This document shows, piece after piece, positions 35,532 through 44,341 of a stretch of DNA of 64,000 nucleotides. Positions within the stretch are counted from its first letter, which is position 1; each line of letters starts with the position of its first letter. A program made the position numbers and the translations under genes. The DNA is from Streptomyces sp. NBC_00286 (GTDB lineage Bacteria > Actinomycetota > Actinomycetes > Streptomycetales > Streptomycetaceae): assembly GCF_036173125.1 (NCBI RefSeq), contig NZ_CP108054.1:7035001-7099000 (forward strand), written 5' to 3'. The notes below the pieces were generated by a model, which did not search any database, was not told where the DNA came from, and saw only the letters and a list, made by a program, of their open reading frames with translations.

Positions 35532-36212
35532 ATGCCTCTCCCAGACCTCGACGAACTCATCGCGGAAGTCGACCGCACCTGCGACACCGCACACCGACCC
35601 GGCGGCGGTACGGAGCAGCCGGACTGGCTCGCCCTGCTGACCGTGGCCGCGCAGCTTTCCGGCCAACTGCAGGCCCTGGCAGACGACTTGGTCGAGGACT
35701 ATGTCGAGCACTGCCGGATGCACGGCTGCTCGTGGACCGACATCGGGGCCGCGCTGGGTGTCACTCGGCAGGCGGTGCAGCAGCGCTTCCACGCCCCCCA
35801 CAAGCGATACGCCCCCGAGACGATGACCGACGACCTCCGCGAGGCGATGACCCACGTCAAGCGGGCCGCGGTGCAGCACCGCAACAACTACATAGGCACC
35901 GAGCACCTGCTGTGGGGCCTCACCGCGAAGCCCAACAACGCCACCCGGCTCCTCGAGGCGTCCGGAGTCGCCCCCGACGTCGTACACCGCTCGGTCGAGG
36001 CGCACTTGAGCATGGGCGCCTCACAAGCCGCCGAACGGATCGCCTGGACTCCCTACTCCCGCAAGGCCATCGCCCTGGCGGAGGAGCAAGCGGGCTCCGC
36101 CCTCATCGACTGCGATCACCTGCTGACGGGCCTCATCCGGGTCGGCCGTGGGGTCGCGGCGACGGTACTGACCGAGGCCGGCTTCACGACGGCCGCATCG
36201 GACGAGGGGTAG
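35532..36212 (+). CDS. HTH protein with ClpN-type (Clp repeat) domain
   Basis: The 226-residue protein combines an N-terminal helix-turn-helix segment (GCSWTDIGAALGVTRQAVQQ RF, residues about 68-90) with a double Clp N-domain (MTHVKRAAVQHRNNYIGTEH, LLEASGVAPDVVHRSVEAH; YSRKAIALAEEQAGSALIDC, HLLTGLIRVG). Such proteins occur in actinobacteria and are thought to be regulators linked to Clp proteolysis. The ATG at 35532 has no Shine-Dalgarno site and lies right after a large dyad, so it is probably leaderless and autoregulated. Confidence 0.82.
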   Translation: MPLPDLDELIAEVDRTCDTAHRPGGGTEQPDWLALLTVAAQLSGQLQALADDLVEDYVEHCRMHGCSWTDIGAALGVTRQAVQQRFHAPHKRYAPETMTDDLREAMTHVKRAAVQHRNNYIGTEHLLWGLTAKPNNATRLLEASGVAPDVVHRSVEAHLSMGASQAAERIAWTPYSRKAIALAEEQAGSALIDCDHLLTGLIRVGRGVAATVLTEAGFTTAASDEG

Positions 36213-36311
36213 CCAACAGGCTTGAAAACGCTGGACAGTTGGGCGCCGTTTTTCCCATCCTCGTGGAGAGACCCGTACTGACCGCCGTCCCCCTCTTCGG
36301 AAGGTGACATC

Positions 36312-37361
36312 GTGAAGTTCAGCTACGCGCTGCTCCCCGACTATCCCCTCGCGGAGTCCCTGGACTCGATCAAACTCGCCGACGAACTCGGCTTCCATGC
36401 CTGCTACGCCGCCGACGAGACCTGGCACAAGGACCTGTGGCTCCTCTTCGCCGCGGCCGCCGGGCAGACCAGCCGCATCCGCCTCGGCCCGAGCGTCTCC
36501 CCGGTGACCCTCCGCGAACCGACCCTGATCGCGCAGGCCGTCGCCACACTCGACGAACTGTCCGGCGGACGCGCGGAGGCCGTGCTCTCCAGCGGCAACT
36601 TCGGGCTTCTCGCCCAGTACAAGATCGACTGGTCCCGCACCCGCCCGCTGTCCCGCGTCAAGGAAGCGCTGCATGTGGTGCGCACGCTGCTGGACGAGGG
36701 CACGATCTCGTACGACGGCGAATTCTCCTCGTACGAAGGCCTGTTCACGTTCGCGCGACCGGTCCAGAGCCGGGTGCCGCTGAAGCTCGGTGCGATGCGC
36801 GGGCCCAAGTCCTTCGAAGCGGCAGGGGAGTTGTCCGACGGCTGCCATCACGCGCTGAGCTACACGCGCGAGGCGTACGAGTACGCGGTGCGGCACATCC
36901 GGGCCGGGGCCGAGCGCGCCGGCAAGGACTGGCAGTCCCTGGACATCGGCGCCTGGGTCGTCTTCGCGACCGGCCCCGACTCCGCCGCCGCCAAGGACGC
37001 GGCACGCAGCATGGTCGGCATCTACGCCTCCTCGATGCCCGAGGAACAACTACGCCGCAACGGCGTCGACCCCACCGAACTCAAGCCGATCATCGACGCC
37101 ATCGCCGCCGGCGACCTGGCCCGAGGCATCGAACTGACGACGCCGGAGATAGCCGAGCGCCTCTCCATAGCGGGCACCCCCGAGGAATGCCGCGACAAGA
37201 TCCAGCGCGAGATCGCCCCCACCGGCGTGAACCACATGATCTGCGCCCTCACCGACCGCGCCTTGGTCAAGGCCTTCACGGGCCGGGACCTGGCGGAGGT
37301 GGCAGACGTGAACACCCAGCTCCGCCTCATTCAGGAGCGGATCATGCCGGCGTTCGCGTGA
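36312..37361 (+). CDS. F420-dependent LLM-class oxidoreductase
   Basis: The 349-residue protein has the luciferase-like TIM-barrel pattern of F420-dependent enzymes: FSYALLPDYPLAESLDSIKL, HACYAADETWHKDLWLL, IRLGPSVSPVTLREP, ATLDELSGGRAEAVLSSGNF and the KLGAMRGPKSFEAAGELSDG segment, similar to methylenetetrahydromethanopterin-reductase-like proteins. GTG 36312 has GGAAGGTGA upstream. It is monocistronic. The substrate is unknown. Confidence 0.88.
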   Translation: MKFSYALLPDYPLAESLDSIKLADELGFHACYAADETWHKDLWLLFAAAAGQTSRIRLGPSVSPVTLREPTLIAQAVATLDELSGGRAEAVLSSGNFGLLAQYKIDWSRTRPLSRVKEALHVVRTLLDEGTISYDGEFSSYEGLFTFARPVQSRVPLKLGAMRGPKSFEAAGELSDGCHHALSYTREAYEYAVRHIRAGAERAGKDWQSLDIGAWVVFATGPDSAAAKDAARSMVGIYASSMPEEQLRRNGVDPTELKPIIDAIAAGDLARGIELTTPEIAERLSIAGTPEECRDKIQREIAPTGVNHMICALTDRALVKAFTGRDLAEVADVNTQLRLIQERIMPAFA

Positions 37362-38007
37362 CCGGACACGGTTGCCGAACTGCTGATCCAGGCTCCCGGG
37401 ACGGCTCACTCATAGGGGACGGGGTCGGTCCGGTTCGATTTCGCAGCCGAATGCCCCCGCACGATCATCACCATGCTCCATGGACTCGTACGTTTTAACC
37501 GGGAGGAGGTCGCGCGGGGGGAAAGGAATTAGGCGCCCTCTGCGCATCACAACAGCCACAAAATATCCGATGCAGTTATGGGTGCGGACAGGTCTCCCAA
37601 ACAGGTGCAGAGCACACAGCGACGTGTCACCTCGCTAATTTCCGCACAACAGCCCACGAACATCCCTGCTCGGCGTCGTCAAGGCTGGCATTCCTGTCGA
37701 TTTATTATCAATAATCATGCGGTAGTTCGCATAAAAATTTACTAGCGGCGTCACCTTGTCAACGAGTGATCACGGGGGGAATGCTGATGCGTGGCAAGGC
37801 TTGAAAGTTATACGACCGCCGCTTTTCGGGCACAGGTGACGGGGTGCAGTGGCTGGGCTTTCCGGAATGTTTCGCTCGAAGTCGCCGCCGGCCCTTGCCG
37901 TGCGGCCGCTGGGCCGGGAAGGCGCATTACTCATGCTGATAACTGGCAAATTATTTCGTTTGATGCGGGTCGCCATTCCCCTCTCTACCAATACGGAGGA
38001 CTGAACC
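37362..38007. other. AT-richer gene-free region before the epimerase
   Basis: A 646-base gap in which 37540-37990 is clearly lower in GC than its surroundings, with runs such as TTTATTATCAATAATC and ATAAAAATTT. A dyad GATT(T)ATT-ATC-AATAATC spans 37699-37716. A few short frames exist but none has good codon use. It likely contains the promoter of the following genes. The composition suggests foreign origin or a large regulatory region. Confidence 0.5.
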
Positions 38008-38931
38008 ATGCGCATTCTCGTCGCCGGGGCCACCGGAGTGATCGGACACCCCCTGGTGGGCGCGCTGCGGGCGCGGGGTCATGAGGTGAGCGCGCTGGTA
38101 CGCCAGGAATCGCGGGAGCGGAGCCCGGAGGCGGACAGCATCGTGGTCGCCGACGCCCTCGACCGCGAGGCCGTGTTGTCGGCAGTGTCGGCCGCCCGGC
38201 CCGAGGTGGTCGTCCATCAGATGTCGGCGCTACGGCTGCTGGGCGACGACCCTGTGGCGGCCTTCGCGCTGACCGCGCGGCTGCGTACCGAGGGCACCGC
38301 CAACCTCATCGAGGCGGCCCGGGCGGCCGGTGCGCGGCGGCTGGTCGCGCAGTCCATCGCCTTCGCCGCCGCCCCGGCCGGGGAGTCGGTCCTCGACGAG
38401 GACGCGCCGCTGTATGTGGACGCCCCCGACCCGGGCTGGGCTGCCACCGTACGGGCCGTCGCCGAGCTGGAGCGGTTGGTTCTGGACAGCGGGCCGCTCG
38501 CCGGCGTGGTGCTGCGGTACGGCACGCTGTACGGCCCCGGCACCCTGTATGCCCGTACCGGCGGGGCTGCCCAAGCGGTGCTGGCCGGACAGTTCCCGCT
38601 GCCCGGGGACGGCGCCGGGATCACGTCGTTCCTGCACGTGGAGGACGCCGTGGGGGCCACGGTCGCTGCCGTCGAATCGGAGGCCATCGGGGTGTTCCAT
38701 GTGACGGACGACGAGCCGGCCCCGGCCGCGCAATGGCTCCCGCACTACGCCCAGGTGCTCGGCGGCCCGTCCCCGCGGACGATCCCGGCGGACCACGCGC
38801 CCCGGCTGCTCGGCTGGTACATGACCCATCAACTCACCGCGGCACACGGCGCGTCCAACGACCGGGCCCGTACGACGCTGGGCTGGAAGCCGCTGCGGCC
38901 CAGCTGGCGCGACGGGCTGGGCCAGGAATGA
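38008..38931 (+). CDS. NAD-dependent epimerase/dehydratase family protein
   Basis: The 307-residue extended SDR has ILVAGATGVIGHPLVGALRA (GxxGxxG), VVVHQMSALRLLG, LVAQSIAFAAAP and VLRYGTLYGPGTLYARTGG. The usual YxxxK is replaced here by a less clear motif, so catalysis by the standard mechanism is uncertain. ATG 38008 has GGAGGACTGAACC upstream. It heads a plus-strand group with a CoA-ligase and a methyltransferase gene, perhaps a small metabolite pathway. Confidence 0.82.
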   Translation: MRILVAGATGVIGHPLVGALRARGHEVSALVRQESRERSPEADSIVVADALDREAVLSAVSAARPEVVVHQMSALRLLGDDPVAAFALTARLRTEGTANLIEAARAAGARRLVAQSIAFAAAPAGESVLDEDAPLYVDAPDPGWAATVRAVAELERLVLDSGPLAGVVLRYGTLYGPGTLYARTGGAAQAVLAGQFPLPGDGAGITSFLHVEDAVGATVAAVESEAIGVFHVTDDEPAPAAQWLPHYAQVLGGPSPRTIPADHAPRLLGWYMTHQLTAAHGASNDRARTTLGWKPLRPSWRDGLGQE

Positions 38932-38992
38932 CCGGCCCCAACGGAACCAAACGAAATAAACTTACGGATTTACCTTATTGGACGTGGAAATT

Positions 38993-40645
38993 GTGAACCC
39001 GATCACCAGGTTGCGCCCTTCCGCCACCACCGTGGAGCAGTACCGCAAGGAGGACCTCTGGCGCGCCGACACCATCCTGGACGACCTGGCGCGGTGGCGT
39101 GCCGAGACTCCCGACGCCCCCGCCCTTCTCGTGTCGGAGGCCGGCCGGGGCCTCCTGCAGCTGAGCTACGCGCAGTACGCCGAGTATGTGGACCGCTTCG
39201 CCGGCGCATTGCACGCGCTGGGGGTGCGCAGCGGTCAGGTTGTCGCGATGCAGTTGCCGAACCTCTGGCAGGTCGGACCGCTGGTACTGGCCTGCGCCCG
39301 GCTCGGGGCCGTCGCCGCGCCGATCATGTGCGCGTTCCGCCCCCGTGAGCTGGAGCGGATGCTCCGCCGGCTGGATGCCGTCGTCTGCGTGACCATCGAT
39401 CGGTTGGACAACTTCGAACACGCCGCGGCGCTGGCCGAGATGGCCCCCCGGCTGCCCGCACTGCGCCACCGTGTGGTGCTCGGCGAGCGGCCCGCAGACG
39501 GGCACGACGGGGACGACGGGGAACTCGACTTCCGCGAGTACTTCGAGCACACAGAGCACAGCACCCTGCCGGATGCGTCCGTCGTGGACCCGGACCGGGT
39601 CTCCTTGGTGCTGTTCACCTCCGGCACCTCCGGCGAGCCGAAGGCCGTGCTGCACACCATGAACACCTGCTACGCCTGGTACGCCGCCGTTGCGGCCGCC
39701 GACGGAATCGGCCCCGCCAGCCGCGTCTACTCACCGAACGCGGCGACGCACATCGTCGGCCTCACCATGGGGATCTTCATGCCGCTGCACCGCGGCGCCT
39801 GCGCGGTCATCACGGACCGCTGGGAGCCGGAGGCTGTCATTCCCTTCCTGGCCGAGGCCCAGGTCAGCTGGATAGTCATCGTCCCCGTCTTCCTCTCCGC
39901 CCTGATCGACGCGATGGAACGCACCTCGCTGCGGCTGCCCACCGTGCGGATCATCCGCGCGGGAGGCACCACGGTCCCGCAGCCGCTGTTCAGGCGGGTG
40001 ACCGAGACCTTCGGAATCCCACTGGATGTGGGCTGGGGCATGACTGAGGGCGCCAATGTCTTCACCCGCTCCGGAGAACACCCGGAGCTGGCTGGACGCA
40101 CCGTCGGGCGCCCCGCCCCGGGCCATGAGATCGACCTGCGGGCCGACCACCCGATCAGCGACGACCAACCCGGGCGTCTCTTCGTCCGCGGTCCTTCGCT
40201 GTGTCTGGCCACCTGGGGCCGGGACGACGGTCGGTTGACCGTGCTCGCCGAGCACAACGACGGCTGGTACGACACCGGTGACCTCGCGGCACCGGACGGC
40301 CACGGCGGCATCCGGCTGCACGGCCGTGCCGAAGACCGGATCGGCGTCATCATGATCCCGGTCAGTGATGTCGAGTCGGCACTGCTGGACCACCCCGACG
40401 TTCGGGATGTCGCCCTGGTCGGCTACCCGGACGGCCACGGCGGCGAGCTCGCCTGTGCGGTCGTCGTCCCGGGGAAGCGGACGCCCACCCTCGAGGGCCT
40501 GCGCGACTGGCTCGGCGGGCTCGGCATGAGTGAATGGTGCCGGCCATCCCGCCTGGAACTCCTGCCCGAACTGCCGCGCAACGAGACCGGCAAGGTGCGG
40601 AAGAACCTGCTCCGGGAACGGCTTCATCTCCGCGCAGCTGACTAA
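38993..40645 (+). CDS. Acyl-CoA/aryl-CoA ligase (AMP-binding enzyme)
   Basis: The 550-residue enzyme has the ANL-superfamily motifs LVLFTSGTSGEPKAVLH, GWGMTEGANVF, YDTGDLAAPDG and the catalytic Lys near the end in LPRNETGKVRKNLL. It activates a carboxylate as acyl-AMP and transfers it to CoA; the closest layout is cyclohexanecarboxylate/medium-chain-acyl-CoA ligase type. GTG 38993 is chosen; GTG 38984 and TTG 38978 are in frame, and none has a strong ribosome site. It lies 61 bases after the epimerase gene. Confidence 0.85.
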   Translation: MNPITRLRPSATTVEQYRKEDLWRADTILDDLARWRAETPDAPALLVSEAGRGLLQLSYAQYAEYVDRFAGALHALGVRSGQVVAMQLPNLWQVGPLVLACARLGAVAAPIMCAFRPRELERMLRRLDAVVCVTIDRLDNFEHAAALAEMAPRLPALRHRVVLGERPADGHDGDDGELDFREYFEHTEHSTLPDASVVDPDRVSLVLFTSGTSGEPKAVLHTMNTCYAWYAAVAAADGIGPASRVYSPNAATHIVGLTMGIFMPLHRGACAVITDRWEPEAVIPFLAEAQVSWIVIVPVFLSALIDAMERTSLRLPTVRIIRAGGTTVPQPLFRRVTETFGIPLDVGWGMTEGANVFTRSGEHPELAGRTVGRPAPGHEIDLRADHPISDDQPGRLFVRGPSLCLATWGRDDGRLTVLAEHNDGWYDTGDLAAPDGHGGIRLHGRAEDRIGVIMIPVSDVESALLDHPDVRDVALVGYPDGHGGELACAVVVPGKRTPTLEGLRDWLGGLGMSEWCRPSRLELLPELPRNETGKVRKNLLRERLHLRAAD

Positions 40646-40811
40646 GGGGTCCTTGCACTATGCCCGTCCGGGTCGCCCGGACAATCATCCCCCGGCGACC
40701 CGACTACCAGGCCCTGTTCCGACCCTACGTAGCACATAAGCTGATTTGGCTCATCGACAAGCGCTATCCGCACTGAAGCATCAGGCACCCCCTGACGGGA
40801 GATATCAGCAC

Positions 40812-41624
40812 GTGGACACCACCGGACCACGCACCGCCGAAAGCCTTGCCGCACGCTTCCACGACGTCGACTCGTCCGGCGTCCCCGAGGACTTCATCGC
40901 CTATTTGCAGAAGATGGAGGAGAGCGAGAGCGGCCGCGCAGTGCGGGAAATCACCTACCGCGCCCTGGAGGCCGCCGAGGGCAAGGGAGCGGACATCGGG
41001 TGCGGCGCCGGCCGCGCCGTCGCGGATCTCGTACGGCTCGGTAAGGACGCCGTGGGGGTCGACAGCAGCCAGGCCATGGTTGACGCGGCCCTGGCCAGGT
41101 TCCCGCACTGTCGCGTCGTCAGGGGCAGCGCCTTCGAGCTGCCGTTCGAGGACGGTGAACTGTCGTGGTACCGGTCCGAGCGGACCTTCCTCCACTTCGG
41201 CGATCCCGCCGAGGCACTGTCCGAGGCCCGCAGGGTGCTGAGGCCGGGCGGGACAATCGTTCTCGCGGACCCCGATCTCGGGTCGATGGTGCTGAGTTCG
41301 CGGATCCCGGAGACGACCGACGCGGTCAAGGACGCGTTCTGCTCAGCCGTCCCGAATCCCCACGCCGGCACCTGCAGTGCCTACCACCTCGCCGACGCGG
41401 GATTCACCGACATCGAGGTCGTTCCCGTCATGGCGGCTCTGAACGACCACGCGTCCGCGTTCGGCGTCGTACTGGAGCCGGCCCTGACGGCGGCTCTCGC
41501 CCAAGGCGCCGTCAGCGAGGAGGCGGCGGCGCGGTGGAAGGACGACCTGAGCGATCTCTCTCGCCGGAACGCCTTCACCGCCACGGCGACCTTCTTCGTC
41601 ACCACGGCCCGCCTGGCGTCGTAG
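40812..41624 (+). CDS. SAM-dependent methyltransferase (class I)
   Basis: The 270-residue protein has the SAM motif GADIGCGAGRAVADLVRLG, acidic loop VGVDSSQAMVDAAL, then VVRGSAFELPFEDGELSWYR and RVLRPGGTIVLADPDLG, as in methyltransferase type 11/25 enzymes. GTG 40812 is the start (GGGAG about 11 bases upstream). It is 166 bases after the ligase gene on the same strand and may belong to the same pathway. The substrate is unknown. Confidence 0.85.
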   Translation: MDTTGPRTAESLAARFHDVDSSGVPEDFIAYLQKMEESESGRAVREITYRALEAAEGKGADIGCGAGRAVADLVRLGKDAVGVDSSQAMVDAALARFPHCRVVRGSAFELPFEDGELSWYRSERTFLHFGDPAEALSEARRVLRPGGTIVLADPDLGSMVLSSRIPETTDAVKDAFCSAVPNPHAGTCSAYHLADAGFTDIEVVPVMAALNDHASAFGVVLEPALTAALAQGAVSEEAAARWKDDLSDLSRRNAFTATATFFVTTARLAS

Positions 41625-42060
41625 GGGTGGAGCCGTTCGGTCGGGAGTGCATGCGAGGCCGGTTCAGCTCGATCGGGCAAGGGGCGGCTCCTGGGCTTGC
41701 GGTGACACCTGCCCCGAGGGCATCCGGCCACCGGCTCCAGGGTGACTCCTCGGCCCCCTCTGGCGAGGCTGGAAAAGCTCAGTGTGCGGGTCTGGTCGTC
41801 AACTGCTTGGCAAGCAGGGCAGTTTGGTGGAACTCGCCCTCACCGAGCGAGCCGTACGCGTCTCCGTCTCCGACCCGAAGGGCGAGGTGCTGCCGACCCT
41901 GCGAGAGGCGACCGCGGACGACATGGAGGACGCCAGGACGGACACCCGTGTGACGCCCGCGTTTCCCGGCGTACGGCCGTCGCCCCGGAGGTAAGCCCGA
42001 AGCGACCGTACGTGTGAGGAGCGAGAATCGTTCTGCGAAGGTCTGCAAAGGAGATCGATC
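41625..42060. other. Gap with a possible HATPase remnant
   Basis: A 436-base region before cutA. Around 41800-41960 the plus frame reads GSLVELALTERAVRVSVSDP, then GEVLPTLREATADDMED, which resembles the strand after the N box of Streptomyces anti-sigma ATP-binding proteins. No start or other motif is present, so it would be a fragment. Otherwise nothing is assignable. Confidence 0.35.
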
Positions 42061-42387
42061 ATGGCCATGCCCGACTGGCTCACCGTCCTGACCACGACCG
42101 ACGCCCCGGAGAAGGCGGACGCACTCGCGCGCGGCGCGGTCGCGGCACGCGTGGCCGCGTGCGCGCAGATCTCCGGGCCGGTCACGTCCGTCTACCGGTG
42201 GAAGGGGGAGATCGAGACCGCGTCCGAGTGGCAGGTGCTCTTCAAGACCACGGAAACGCGGTACGCGGAACTCGAGGTGTACCTGCGCGAGGCACACGAC
42301 TACGACACGCCGGAGATCATCGCCACGCCGATCGTGCGGGGGAGCGCGGCGTATCTCGAGTGGCTTGAGCAGGAGACGGCGGGGTGA
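42061..42387 (+). CDS. cutA: CutA-like divalent-cation-tolerance protein
   Basis: The 108-residue protein fits CutA1: WLTVLTTTDAPEKADALARG, VAACAQISGPVTSVYRWKGE, FKTTETRYAELEVYLREAH and YDTPEIIATPIVRGSAAYLEWL. The last two motifs (HxYxxPEI-like and the trimer-forming core) are diagnostic. CutA is a small trimeric protein of uncertain function. The stop overlaps the GTG of the next gene (GTGA). Confidence 0.93.
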   Translation: MAMPDWLTVLTTTDAPEKADALARGAVAARVAACAQISGPVTSVYRWKGEIETASEWQVLFKTTETRYAELEVYLREAHDYDTPEIIATPIVRGSAAYLEWLEQETAG

Positions 42388-42800
42388 GTCGCCCACCCAT
42401 CTTCGTGTACGGAACGCTCCGCCCCGGAGAGCCCAACCACGACCTCTTCCTGCTCGGGCACACCGTTTCCGAGGTGCCGGGGCGGCTGGCGGGGGCGGTG
42501 CTGTACGAGGGGCCCGGCTACCCGTACGCCGTCGAGGAGCCCGGTGGCATGGTCTGCGGCGAGCTGATCACTCCCGTCCCCGAGCGGTACGACCAACTCC
42601 TGCTCGCCCTCGACCGGTTGGAGGACTACGCACCGGGGGATCCAAGCAACCTGTACGAGCGCGTGGCCCGGGACGTGATGCGGGAGGACGGCACGAGCCT
42701 CCAGGCTTGGGTGTACGTGGCCGCACCTACCGTCGCCGCCCGCCTGCGGATCCGCGGCAAGCTCATCGAGGGCGGGGACTGGCGGGCGCGGGGTTGTTGA
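42384..42800 (+). CDS. Gamma-glutamylcyclotransferase-like protein
   Basis: The 138-residue protein has IFVYGTLRPGEPNHDLFLLG (the YGxL substrate loop), AVLYEGPGYPYAV and a conserved acidic ALDRLEDYAPG segment, as in the GGCT/AIG2-like family. Substrates are gamma-glutamyl amines or peptides. It is translationally coupled to cutA. Confidence 0.88.
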   Translation: MSRPPIFVYGTLRPGEPNHDLFLLGHTVSEVPGRLAGAVLYEGPGYPYAVEEPGGMVCGELITPVPERYDQLLLALDRLEDYAPGDPSNLYERVARDVMREDGTSLQAWVYVAAPTVAARLRIRGKLIEGGDWRARGC

Positions 42801-42908
42801 GGAGCGGGCAAAAAATGTCGTCCAGTCACCGCTCAGTTTTCTGACGCCCCCCGGTCTACATCTACGAAAGGAACACCAACCCCCGTACGACAAACAGGAG
42901 TCAGAGCC

Positions 42909-43382
42909 ATGACCGCGACCGCGCCCCAGACCCAGACCATCGCCCAGTCCTCCTCCCCCTCCTCGATCCGGTCCCTCGCCACGCGGCCCGTGTGGCTGGT
43001 CGGTGTGCTGGCCACCCTCGCCGGGGCCGTTGTGACCGAAGTTTTCGGGCTGATCGCTCGCGGCGTCGGCGTACCGATGGACGCGGCCAGTCCCGGGGCC
43101 AAGGAGGCCGCGGAGATTCCGGTCGGCGGCTTCGCCGGAGGCGTGGTGTTCTGGTCGATCGCCGGGATCGTCCTCGCGGTGGTTCTCGCCCGCTGGGCCA
43201 AGCGTCCCGCCCGTACCTTCGTGACGATCACCGTCGCCCTCACGGCCCTCTCCCTCGCGGGCCCGGCCGCCGCCCCGCACACCGCCACGTCCACCCAGAT
43301 CGTCCTGGCCGTGTCCCACGTGGTCGCAGCCGCAGTGATCATCCCCGTACTGGCCCGCCGCCTCGCCCACCACCGCCGGTGA
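42909..43382 (+). CDS. Four-helix membrane protein of DUF6069 type
   Basis: The 157-residue protein has four hydrophobic helices (VWLVGVLATLAGAVVTEVFG; GFAGGVVFWSIAGIVLAVVL; FVTITVALTALSLAGPAAA; IVLAVSHVVAAAVIIPVLAR) after a Ser/Thr/Gln-rich N-terminus. This is the pattern of DUF6069 proteins of actinobacteria. Function unknown. ATG 42909 follows AGGAGTCAGAGCC. A very long hairpin follows the gene. Confidence 0.75.
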   Translation: MTATAPQTQTIAQSSSPSSIRSLATRPVWLVGVLATLAGAVVTEVFGLIARGVGVPMDAASPGAKEAAEIPVGGFAGGVVFWSIAGIVLAVVLARWAKRPARTFVTITVALTALSLAGPAAAPHTATSTQIVLAVSHVVAAAVIIPVLARRLAHHRR

Positions 43383-43394
43383 CGAAGGGGACAG

Positions 43395-43455
43395 CCCCAC
43401 CCACCCGTAGTGGCACCCTCGGTATCGCCGAGGGTGCCACTACGGGTGGGTGGGG
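43395..43455. terminator. Perfect 28-bp stem-loop, bidirectional terminator
   Basis: The segment 43395-43422 (beginning CCCCACCCACCCGTAGTGGC) is exactly complementary to 43428-43455 around the loop TATCG. It sits between convergent genes, 13 bases after the DUF6069 stop, so it should end transcription from both directions. Confidence 0.85.
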
Positions 43456-43478
43456 TGGGGGCGTATGGAGGCGTTCAC

Positions 43479-44090
43479 TCAGCCTTCGGCTGACCGGCGA
43501 CCGGCCTGCAGGATCTGCTTGACGTCGAGGGTGACTTCGGCGCCGACTGCCTCGGGCAGGGTGACGACCTCGCCGGGGGAGTGCGGGCGGTGCTTCTCGT
43601 AATCGTCCCCGGCGGGGTCGGTCAGGACGTGGAGGCGCTGGTGCTTACGGTCGACGATCACGTAGACCGGGATCTTGGCGCTGGCGTATGCCTTCACCTT
43701 GTCGCGCAGGTCGGTCCGGTAGTTGCTGGAGGTGACCTCCAGGACCAGGCGGAAGCAGACGGGGTCGTAGCAGTTGTTCTCGACGTAATGGTCCTGGAAG
43801 TCGGCGTCCACTAGAGAGAGATCGGGGATCGCGTAGTCCTCGGTGCCGGTCGGCAGCCACAGGCCGACTCCCTGTACCACCCTCGACTCCGTCCCGTGGA
43901 GACCGGCGGTCAGGAAGGGCAACATGAGATCGGTCAGGGCTACGGCGTGCGGGCCGTCCGGTGGCGGGGTCACGAGGATCTGTCCTCCGATGATCTCGAC
44001 GCGGTAGCCCGGATTGCGGTCCATGAGCCGGTTCGCCTCCGTGATCAGAGGGCGGTGCTCATGGGGCCGCTCGATGGATGCTGCGGACAT
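43479..44090 (-). CDS. Uma2-family endonuclease-like protein
   Basis: The 203-residue protein belongs to the Uma2/DUF820 PD-(D/E)xK group: YAIPDLSLVDADF supplies the Asp, FRLVLEVTSSNYRTDLRDKV the Glu and following Lys, then IPVYVIVDRKHQRLHVL. Such proteins are very common in Streptomyces, and their biological role is largely unknown. ATG 44090 has GGGAGG 6 bases upstream; the earlier in-frame ATG lacks this. Confidence 0.85.
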   Translation of the reverse strand: MSAASIERPHEHRPLITEANRLMDRNPGYRVEIIGGQILVTPPPDGPHAVALTDLMLPFLTAGLHGTESRVVQGVGLWLPTGTEDYAIPDLSLVDADFQDHYVENNCYDPVCFRLVLEVTSSNYRTDLRDKVKAYASAKIPVYVIVDRKHQRLHVLTDPAGDDYEKHRPHSPGEVVTLPEAVGAEVTLDVKQILQAGRRSAEG

Positions 44091-44180
44091 CACGTGCCTC
44101 CCGTGGGCTGGTGTCGAGAGCATCATCGTAGGCAGGCTGCAGACACCCTGTCCCGTTCCGGCCCGTTCACCCGAAAGTGA

Positions 44181-44341
44181 TCACCTGGTCCGGTCCCCAG
44201 CCCCGCCCCTCCCCGGTTGTACCAATGTGCGGCTCCGCCGCGAAGCCCCCGGCGGTTGAGCGGGGCGCCTACCGGGAGGTGCGTTCGGTTCGTAGGCGCG
44301 AGCAGCCACGACGGCGCCGCAGCAAAAACGAACCCACCTGC
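44181..44341. repeat. Dispersed GC-rich palindromic repeat between Uma2 and alpha-galactosidase
   Basis: The stretch contains CCAGCCCCGCCCCTCCCCGG and GCGGCTCCGCCGC (44229-44241), the palindromic core also found at 50405-50417 and 59560-59572. No gene is visible. Confidence 0.6.

Noticed and set aside
37791..38084. 97-codon frame in the AT-richer leader before the epimerase
   Set aside because: It overlaps the start of the epimerase gene, lacks a ribosome site and its composition is not coding-like.
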